NCBI RefSeq assembly: GCF_022647665.1
Contig: NZ_CP071872.1
Span: 3,162,001 to 3,226,000 of the forward strand
Length of the DNA: 64,000 bases
Origin: Streptomyces formicae
GTDB lineage: Bacteria; Actinomycetota; Actinomycetes; Streptomycetales; Streptomycetaceae
Reading direction: 5' to 3'
Below, piece after piece: positions 58,501-64,000 of the stretch. A program made the position numbers and the translations under genes. The first letter of the stretch is position 1. Every line of letters begins with the position of its first letter. The notes under the pieces were generated by a model that worked only from the letters and a program-made list of their open reading frames with translations, searched no databases and had not been told where the DNA came from.

Positions 58501-59526
58501 TTACTGCCCGGACGCGGTGACCGGGTAGTGGTCCGACAGGTTCGTGTACGTGTAGTCCGTGCCCCAGCTCGTGACCGTCCAGGGCGCGGTCTGCTCCTTG
58601 ATCACGTTGTTCGTCCAGCCCGCCGGCCTGGCGTGGCCCGTGCGGTGCAGGACGTAGTCCAGGTCCTCGCGCGGGTCGTCCGGGTAGCGGTCGGCCGCGA
58701 TCGAGTTCTCCTGCGTGTCGAAGGAGTACGGGTGCCCGGTGCGCGCGTCGGCGCCGGCCAGACCGCCGTCCGCGAGCATCGTCGCGTACTCGGCCGAGTG
58801 CGAGTCCACGTTGAAGTCGCCCGCCACGACGACCTGCTCGGACGCGGGGATGTTCTTGCCGTCGAGGAAGGCGTCGATCGCCTTGAACTGGAGGCTGCGC
58901 ATCGCGGCCGCCTCACCGTCCGAGCAGCCCGGGTCGGTGGACTGCGCGTGCGTGCCGACGACGTGCACCCGCGTGCCGTTGACGTCCAGGACGACATACA
59001 CGAAGCCCTTGTTGGACCACCAGTCGGAACCGCACGCGTCCTTGTAGACGTACTGCTCCTTGCGGACGATCGGCCACTTGCTGAGCACCGTCACGCCGCC
59101 GTCCTCGGGGACGGTCGCCGAGTACGCCCCGCCGGTCGCGTCCCAGCCGCTCTTGGAGCGGCCGAGCACCGGGGTCTGGTACGGGTACTGGCCGGCGGCG
59201 TTCTGCTTCAGCGCGTCGGACGAGGAGTTGTCGAACGCCTCCTGGAGCACGACGACGTCGTGGCCCTGGAAGAACGACGCGGCGGGGATCTCCCGGGCGC
59301 GGTGGTCCTGGCCCCAGTTCGGGTACAGGGTCTTGCTGAAGAGGAAGGCGTTGTACGTCAGCACCTTCAGCGACGGCGTCGCGGCGGTCTGAGCGGCCGC
59401 GGCGGTCTGAGCGGCCCCGGCGGCGGGCGCAGCGGCGGCCGCGGGCACGGCGGCGGCGAGCGTCACGGCCGTGAGCGCGGTGGAGAGGGCTGCACCGGAA
59501 ACACGGCGGAGCGCGGAGTGCGGCAC
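58501..59526 (-). CDS. Secreted sphingomyelinase C-like phosphodiesterase
   Basis: 341 aa with a clear signal peptide (VSGAALSTALTAVTLAAAVP, cleavage near AAAAP). Endonuclease/exonuclease/phosphatase fold: LKVLTYNAFL, VVLQEAFDNSSSDALK, TVLSKWPIVRK, HVVGTHAQSTDP, VVVAGDFNVDSHSAEY, and SDHYPVTA at the end. The HSAEY region and two-cysteine pair match secreted bacterial sphingomyelinases, which release phosphocholine from sphingomyelin or lysolipids. It is a single gene, and could supply choline or lipid moieties. Confidence 0.9.
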   Translation of the reverse strand: MPHSALRRVSGAALSTALTAVTLAAAVPAAAAAPAAGAAQTAAAAQTAATPSLKVLTYNAFLFSKTLYPNWGQDHRAREIPAASFFQGHDVVVLQEAFDNSSSDALKQNAAGQYPYQTPVLGRSKSGWDATGGAYSATVPEDGGVTVLSKWPIVRKEQYVYKDACGSDWWSNKGFVYVVLDVNGTRVHVVGTHAQSTDPGCSDGEAAAMRSLQFKAIDAFLDGKNIPASEQVVVAGDFNVDSHSAEYATMLADGGLAGADARTGHPYSFDTQENSIAADRYPDDPREDLDYVLHRTGHARPAGWTNNVIKEQTAPWTVTSWGTDYTYTNLSDHYPVTASGQ

Positions 59527-59656
59527 TGGAACTCCCGATGATGGAAGGGGTTTTGACCGGCGCGCACATCAAAGCAGTGGGAGTTACCTTTGGGTAACCA
59601 TCAGGTGCCGGGTTTCTGGCCGCAGCCCCACCATCCCCGGAACTTGTGTGAACAAC

Positions 59657-60379
59657 TCAGACCGGACCGCCCCGCCACCGCGGCATCTCCCTGGCGCCGA
59701 CGGCCACCTCGAACGCCGCGCGCGCCAGCAGCCGCGTCGAGTCCAGCGACGGCAGCGGCACCGCATCGGGCGTCACGAGCAGCGGAATCTCCGTGCAGAC
59801 CAGTGCGACCGCGTCGCAGCCGCGCGCCGCCAGCCCCTCGACGATCCGTACGAACGTCTCCCGCGAGGCGGCCGTGAACTCGCCGTTCACCAGCTCCTCG
59901 AAGATGATCCGGTTGACGGCGGCGCGCTCCTGCGGCTCCGGTACCTCCGCGTCGATGCCCCGGCTGCCGAACGCCCTGCGGTAGACCGGCCCGTCCATGA
60001 GATAGCGCGTCCCCAGCACACCGACCCGACGGCGCCCGTCGGCCTCGGCACGCTCCGCGACCACCTCGGCGATGTGCAGCCCCGGCAGCGCGAGGGCCGC
60101 GCCGGGCAGCTCCAGGGCCTCGTGCGCGGTGTTGTCCGGGCAGACGAAGAAGTCCGCCCCGGCGCCCGCGAGCCGCCGTACGCTCTCGGCGAGCGTGGCC
60201 CGGATCGAGGCCAGATCCCCGGCGTCCCACGCGGACACGCTCCGCGCCAGCGGGATGCAGTCCAGGGTCACGTCGGGATGGTCGTGCGGGCCCAGCTCCC
60301 GGAAGCCCTCCTGGCAGAAGGCCCGGAAGCAGAGCGCGGCGCCTTCCGCGCTGTGCGCGAGAATGCCCAGGTGCGTCAT
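59657..60379 (-). CDS. Aspartate/glutamate racemase family protein
   Basis: 240 aa. Two-Cys racemase fold with catalytic Cys80 in FFVCPDNTAHEA and Cys195 in ALVCTEIPLLV. THLGILAHSAEGAALCFRAF is at the N-terminus and GVLGTRYLMDGPVYRRAFGS in the middle. The family interconverts L- and D-Asp or Glu, or related substrates. The N-terminal HSAEGA and PDNTAHEA spacing is close to broad aspartate racemases. There is no operon partner; it converges with nothing on the left and is followed by the MpaB gene in the opposite direction. Confidence 0.88.
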   Translation of the reverse strand: MTHLGILAHSAEGAALCFRAFCQEGFRELGPHDHPDVTLDCIPLARSVSAWDAGDLASIRATLAESVRRLAGAGADFFVCPDNTAHEALELPGAALALPGLHIAEVVAERAEADGRRRVGVLGTRYLMDGPVYRRAFGSRGIDAEVPEPQERAAVNRIIFEELVNGEFTAASRETFVRIVEGLAARGCDAVALVCTEIPLLVTPDAVPLPSLDSTRLLARAAFEVAVGAREMPRWRGGPV

Positions 60380-60465
60380 GAGGACTCCCAGCCGCTTCCA
60401 GATCGCCTGAGCTGTTCACCCTAGCGGCGGGTGATCGCATACTGGATCGCAGAGGCGGTCACACG

Positions 60466-60537
60466 CCCGCACATCCCGCATCCGCCTGTACATCTCGCAT
60501 CCGCCCGCACGTCCCGCATCCGCCCGTACGCCCGCAG
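60466..60537 (+). repeat. 19-bp tandem repeat (3.8 copies)
   Basis: Units 60466-60484, 60485-60503, 60504-60522 and a partial at 60523-60537, consensus CCCGCACRTCCCGCATCCG. It lies just upstream of the oxygenase gene and ends near its ribosome-binding site. Confidence 0.85.
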
Positions 60538-60553
60538 ACCCGTGGGAGCGCCT

Positions 60554-61474
60554 ATGAGCACGCAGGACCCCCCGCCACCGCCGCCCGGCGGCGTGCTGTG
60601 GAGCGTCGCCGGGGACATCCGCGCCCTGCTGATGCTGCCCGCCGCGCTCACCATGCAGGTCGCGCACCCGGCCGTCGGCGCAGGTGTCGACCAGTACTCC
60701 GTCTTCCGCACGGACCCGTGGGGCCGCGGAGAGCGTTCGGTGCGCTCGCTGCTGACCTGGGTGTACGGCGGCGACGCGGCCGCCGAGGAAGGGCGGCGGC
60801 TGCGGCAGCTGCACCGGACCATCCAGGGCACCGACACCCGCGGCCGCCCTTACCACGCACTCACCCCGGAGTACTACGCCTGGGTCCACGCCACCGGGTT
60901 CCCCGTCTACCGCCACGGCATCCGCTGCCTCTACCGTCGCCCGCTCACCGGCTCCCAGGAGCGGCAGCTCTACGCGGAGTGGCTGCGGGTCGGCCGTGTC
61001 CTCGGCATCCACGACCGGGACATGCCACAGACGATCGAGGAGTTCTGGCCGTACTACCGCAAGGTCCTCGACCAGGAACTCGAAGCGACCGACGTCGTCC
61101 GGGAACTCATCGCCACGGACCGGCCGTTGCCGCCGCCGGCACTCGGGCCGCTGCCGCTCCGGCTGCTGCTGCGCGTCTGCTGGCCGCTGGTCCTGCCGCC
61201 GTTCGCGCATTTGCGGCGCTTCCTCACCATCGGGCTGATGCCGCCCGACGCGCGCGCCGCGATCGGCCTGCCGTGGACGGACCGGCAGGAGAGGCGACTG
61301 CGGCGCTTCGGGCGCGTCGCGGCGACCGTGGTGCCCCTGCTCCCGGAGCGGCTGCGCTATCTGCCGCCGGCCGGCGCGGCGCGCAGGGCGGCCCGGCGGC
61401 ATGGCGCGCCGGGTGTGACCGGGACCGGGCGGCGGCTCACGCCGAGGCGCGGCGTACGAGCGTCGTCGGGGTGA
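60554..61474 (+). CDS. MpaB-family (DUF2236) oxygenase-like protein
   Basis: 306 aa from ATG 60554 with GGGAG nearby; the longer frame to 60431 runs through a tandem repeat. A Pro run (QDPPPPPPGG) precedes the DUF2236 domain: LMLPAALTMQVAHPAVGAGV with the conserved His of VAHPAV, VYGGDAAAEEGRRLRQLHRT, HALTPEYYAWVHATGF and ERQLYAEWLRVG. Related proteins include fungal MpaB and rubber oxygenase (Lcp). The end is Arg/Ala-rich and overlaps the convergent LacI gene by 38 bp. Function unknown. Confidence 0.85.
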   Translation: MSTQDPPPPPPGGVLWSVAGDIRALLMLPAALTMQVAHPAVGAGVDQYSVFRTDPWGRGERSVRSLLTWVYGGDAAAEEGRRLRQLHRTIQGTDTRGRPYHALTPEYYAWVHATGFPVYRHGIRCLYRRPLTGSQERQLYAEWLRVGRVLGIHDRDMPQTIEEFWPYYRKVLDQELEATDVVRELIATDRPLPPPALGPLPLRLLLRVCWPLVLPPFAHLRRFLTIGLMPPDARAAIGLPWTDRQERRLRRFGRVAATVVPLLPERLRYLPPAGAARRAARRHGAPGVTGTGRRLTPRRGVRASSG

Positions 61475-62558
61475 CCACCGACGTCCAGGCGCCGGCGTCC
61501 TGCCGACTGTCCGGTCGGGGGTCCGAAGGGGTGCCCGTCCCGCCGCTCTGCCCGGCGTCCTCTGCCGTGTCCTGCTGCGAGTCCTCGTCGATCACGCGCA
61601 TCAGCAGCCGCACCATCAGCCGCCCGTTGCCCTCGATGTCCTGGCGGACCGTCGTCAGCGGGGGGTCGGTGGCCTCGGCGATCGACGCCATGTCGTCGAA
61701 GCCGACGAGCGCGACGTCCTCGGGCACCCGCAGGCCCCGCTCCCGCAGCACCCGCAGCGCGCCCGACGCCATCAGATCGTTCGCGGCGAACACCGCGTCC
61801 AGGTCCGGCCGCCGCTCCAGCAGCTCCGCCATGGCCCGCGCCCCGCTCTCCGCCGTGAAGGACCCCTGGGCGATCAGCTCCCGGCCGTCCGCGCCGCCCA
61901 GCGCCTCCCGGTAGCCGTCCACCCGGTCCAGCGCGGAGGTCTGGTCGCGCGGCCCTGCGATGTGCGCGATCCGGGTCCTGCCGAGCGCCACGAGATGGCG
62001 CACCGCCGCGGCGGCGCCCCCGCGGTTGTCGCAGTCGACGTACGGCACCACGGGCCCGGAGCGGGGACCCGAGCCGGGCCCCGGACGGCCGCCGAAGACC
62101 GTGGGCACCCCCGACTCCCGGACGATGGCGGGCAGTTCGCCGCTGTCGTGCAGCGAGAAGGCGAGCGCCCCGTCGACATGCCCGCCGCCGAGATAGCGGG
62201 CGATCCGGTCGTGGTCGTCCACGCCCTCCACCCACAGCAACACCAACTGCGAGTCGTGGGACGCCAGTTCCCGGCTGATGCCGCGCACCTGCCGCTCGAA
62301 GAACGGGTCCGAGAAGATCCGGAACTCGGGCTCGGCGATGATCACCGCGACCGCGCCGTTGCGCCGGGTGACCAGCGACCGGGCCGCGTGGTTCGGTACG
62401 TAGCCGAGCTCCGCCACCGCCTGTCGCACCCGGTCCGCCAGCGGCGCGCGGACCCCCGCGCCGCCGTTGACGACGCGCGAGACCGTCGCCCGCGAGACCC
62501 CGGCACGGGCGGCGACGGCCTCCAGCGTGGGCCGGGCTCCAGTGGTCGGATCGGACAA
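61437..62558 (-). CDS. LacI-family transcriptional regulator
   Basis: 373 aa from TTG 62558, which follows GAGGAG by six bases; 62597 is an alternative TTG. The helix-turn-helix is RPTLEAVAARAGVSRATVSR with hinge VPNHAARSLVTRR, and the periplasmic-binding-protein-like sensor has AVAVIIAEPEFRIFSDPFFE, DGALAFSLHDSGELPAIV, GGRPG, YVDCDNRGGAAAAVRHLVAL, and DAVFAANDLMASGALRVLRE. The C-terminus is a Pro/Asp/Ser-rich insert before VVTPTTLVRRAS. It likely represses a sugar-use operon that is not visible nearby. Confidence 0.93.
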   Translation of the reverse strand: MSDPTTGARPTLEAVAARAGVSRATVSRVVNGGAGVRAPLADRVRQAVAELGYVPNHAARSLVTRRNGAVAVIIAEPEFRIFSDPFFERQVRGISRELASHDSQLVLLWVEGVDDHDRIARYLGGGHVDGALAFSLHDSGELPAIVRESGVPTVFGGRPGPGSGPRSGPVVPYVDCDNRGGAAAAVRHLVALGRTRIAHIAGPRDQTSALDRVDGYREALGGADGRELIAQGSFTAESGARAMAELLERRPDLDAVFAANDLMASGALRVLRERGLRVPEDVALVGFDDMASIAEATDPPLTTVRQDIEGNGRLMVRLLMRVIDEDSQQDTAEDAGQSGGTGTPSDPRPDSRQDAGAWTSVVTPTTLVRRASA

Positions 62559-62665
62559 CGGATGCTCCTCGTCGGCGCGTCGGACCGTGAACCGCAATCA
62601 CACGAGGGTATCCGCAGGCGCCGCCGCCGGGACCCGGCGGCGGCGCCGCACGACACAGCGGGCGG

Positions 62666-64000
62666 TCAGTGCTCGTGGCCGCTCTCGCTTTCGCTGCCGT
62701 TGCCGTGATCGTGGATCGCGTTCGTCGCGGCGATCTTCTTCCAGGACTTCGGCTGAGCCGGCGCCGCATCGGCGCGTACGGTCCGCTCGCCGGCGGCGCC
62801 CGTGGCGCCCGCCGCGCCCGCAGCCCCCACCCCGCCCGCCGGCTTCGACGGCTCGTACAGCCACGTGTCGAAGAGCCCCGCGAGCGGCTTGCCCGAGACC
62901 TTCTCGGCGTACCGCACGAAGTCCCCGACAGCGGCGTTGCCGTTCGCGTGCGCGGCCGGCCAGCCCTTGAGGATCGCGAAGAAGTCCTCGTCGCCGATCT
63001 CGTTGCGGAGCGCCTGCAGGGCCAGCGCGCCCCGGTCGTACACGGCGATGTCGAACTGCTTGTCCGGCCCCGGGTCGCCCGGCTTCACCGTCCAGAACGG
63101 GTCGTCGGCCGGGTGCAGTGCGTAGACGTAGTCCGCCAGCTCCTGCGCCGTGCCCTCGCCCTCCTTCTGCGACCACAGCCACTGGCTGTAGCGGGCGAAG
63201 CCCTCGTTGACCCAGATGTCCTTCCAGCCCTTGACCGAGACGCTGTCCCCGTACCACTGGTGGGCCAGCTCGTGCACGACCACCGAGACGTTCGCCCCGT
63301 TCGCGAACTGGCGCGGGCTGTAGAAGGGGCGCGTCTGCGTCTCCAGTGCGAAGCCGCTGGTCACATTGGGGACGTAACCGCCGAGCGCGTTGAACGGATA
63401 CGGTCCGAAGAGCCCCTCCAGCCACTCGGCGACCTCGGCCGTCCGCTCGACGCTCGCGCGCGCCGCGCCCGCGTTGTCCCCGAGGTCCACGCTGTACGCG
63501 TTGAGGACGGGCAGGCCCTTCGCCGTCCTGTCGGTCGTGATGTCGAACCTTCCGACCGCGAGCGTGGCCAGGTACGACGCCTGCGGCTTGTTCGACCGCC
63601 AGTTGAAGCGGGTCCAGCCGAGCCGCGACGACTGCGACTGCAGCACGCCGTTGCTGATCGCCTGGGTGCCGTCCGGCACGGACACGGAGACGTCGTACGT
63701 CGCCTTGTCGAGCGGGTGGTCGTTGGACGGGAACCACCACACCGCCGAGTCCGGCTCCTGCGCGGCGACGCCGCCGTCCGGGGTGCGGTGCCAGGCCGTC
63801 CAGCCGCCGATCTTCAGCTCGGACGGCTTTCCGGCGTACGTCACCACGACGGAGACCGGCTTGTTCTTCTCCAGCGGAGCGGCCGGGGTGATCTCCAGCT
63901 CGTGGTCGCCGGTCCTCGCGAAGGACGCCTTGCGGCCGTTGACCCGTACGTCGCCGACGTCCAGTCCGAAATCGAGGTTGAAGCGGGACAGGTTCTGCCG
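62666..64000 (-). CDS. M1-family metallopeptidase (aminopeptidase N-like), 5'-partial
   Basis: 444 C-terminal residues are inside the window; the start lies beyond base 64000. The zinc site HELAHQWYGDSVSVKGW and downstream Glu in IWVNEGFARYSQWLW are present, with the upstream substrate-binding GFALETQTRPFYS. The C-terminus is an Ala/Gly-rich linker followed by a polar GSESESGHEH tail. M1 enzymes remove N-terminal amino acids. Secretion cannot be judged because the N-terminus is missing, though many Streptomyces homologues are exported. Confidence 0.92.
   Translation of the reverse strand, partial: RQNLSRFNLDFGLDVGDVRVNGRKASFARTGDHELEITPAAPLEKNKPVSVVVTYAGKPSELKIGGWTAWHRTPDGGVAAQEPDSAVWWFPSNDHPLDKATYDVSVSVPDGTQAISNGVLQSQSSRLGWTRFNWRSNKPQASYLATLAVGRFDITTDRTAKGLPVLNAYSVDLGDNAGAARASVERTAEVAEWLEGLFGPYPFNALGGYVPNVTSGFALETQTRPFYSPRQFANGANVSVVVHELAHQWYGDSVSVKGWKDIWVNEGFARYSQWLWSQKEGEGTAQELADYVYALHPADDPFWTVKPGDPGPDKQFDIAVYDRGALALQALRNEIGDEDFFAILKGWPAAHANGNAAVGDFVRYAEKVSGKPLAGLFDTWLYEPSKPAGGVGAAGAAGATGAAGERTVRADAAPAQPKSWKKIAATNAIHDHGNGSESESGHEH

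Overview
The window is a very GC-rich actinobacterial chromosome segment. Codons strongly favour G/C at the third position and many genes start with GTG or TTG. The gene content points to Streptomyces: one complete mce lipid-import operon, an SsgA-like sporulation protein, a WhiB protein, a two-domain small laccase, a GH46 chitosanase, and ATP-dependent DNA ligase and LigD-polymerase modules. I saw no rRNA, tRNA or CRISPR array.

Layout. 1-4.2 kb: the end of a GlxA/AraC-type regulator, a small unknown gene, a fatty acyl-CoA ligase and a PucR-type regulator. 4.7-8.1 kb: three secreted proteins of unknown function on the minus strand. 8.1-8.8 kb: a 690-bp intergenic region with two inverted repeats, a strong intrinsic terminator and a candidate promoter. 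8.8-22.1 kb: a tightly overlapped mce operon (ATPase, two YrbE permeases, MceA-F, four Mce-associated membrane proteins in two tandem pairs, and a secreted lytic transglycosylase). 22.1-24.3 kb: divergent DNA ligase and LigD-type polymerase. 24.4-30.3 kb: an apparent secreted redox cluster (cupredoxin/Ig-like/DUF1080 fusion; ThuA/PQQ-dehydrogenase fusion; small laccase). 30.3-39 kb: a run of single genes (lipoprotein, phosphotransferase-like, VOC, WhiB, chitosanase, acyl-ACP desaturase, dimethylargininase, ABC-F protein, SsgA-like). 39.1-41.2 kb: a scar with a truncated BNR-repeat gene, a repeat remnant, an IS630-type element without a visible right end, and a YciI-like gene. 41.3-44.8 kb: a DrrAB-type exporter with a DUF4097 protein, divergent from an unusual regulator. 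44.9-45.8 kb: endonuclease V split by a 200-bp element with terminal inverted repeats. 45.8-48.1 kb: an enoyl-reductase-like protein, a YjbR-like protein and a lipoprotein. 48.2-54.2 kb: a beta-oxidation operon (CoA-transferase, acyl-CoA dehydrogenase, thiolase, FadB-type multienzyme). 54.5-64 kb: MFS transporter, MerR regulator, small membrane protein, CDF metal transporter, sphingomyelinase-like hydrolase, Asp/Glu racemase, MpaB-like oxygenase, LacI regulator and a partial M1 aminopeptidase.

How it fits together (inference). The acyl-CoA ligase, mce operon, desaturase and beta-oxidation operon form a lipid uptake and turnover theme. The laccase cluster is an extracellular copper/quinone oxidation theme.

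Sequence quality. Three genes (mceA, mceD and the VOC gene), and possibly the mce ATPase gene, carry an apparent one-base deletion at a run of exactly five C. Adding one C restores each full-length frame. This suggests assembly error or recent slippage and should be checked before the genes are called dead.
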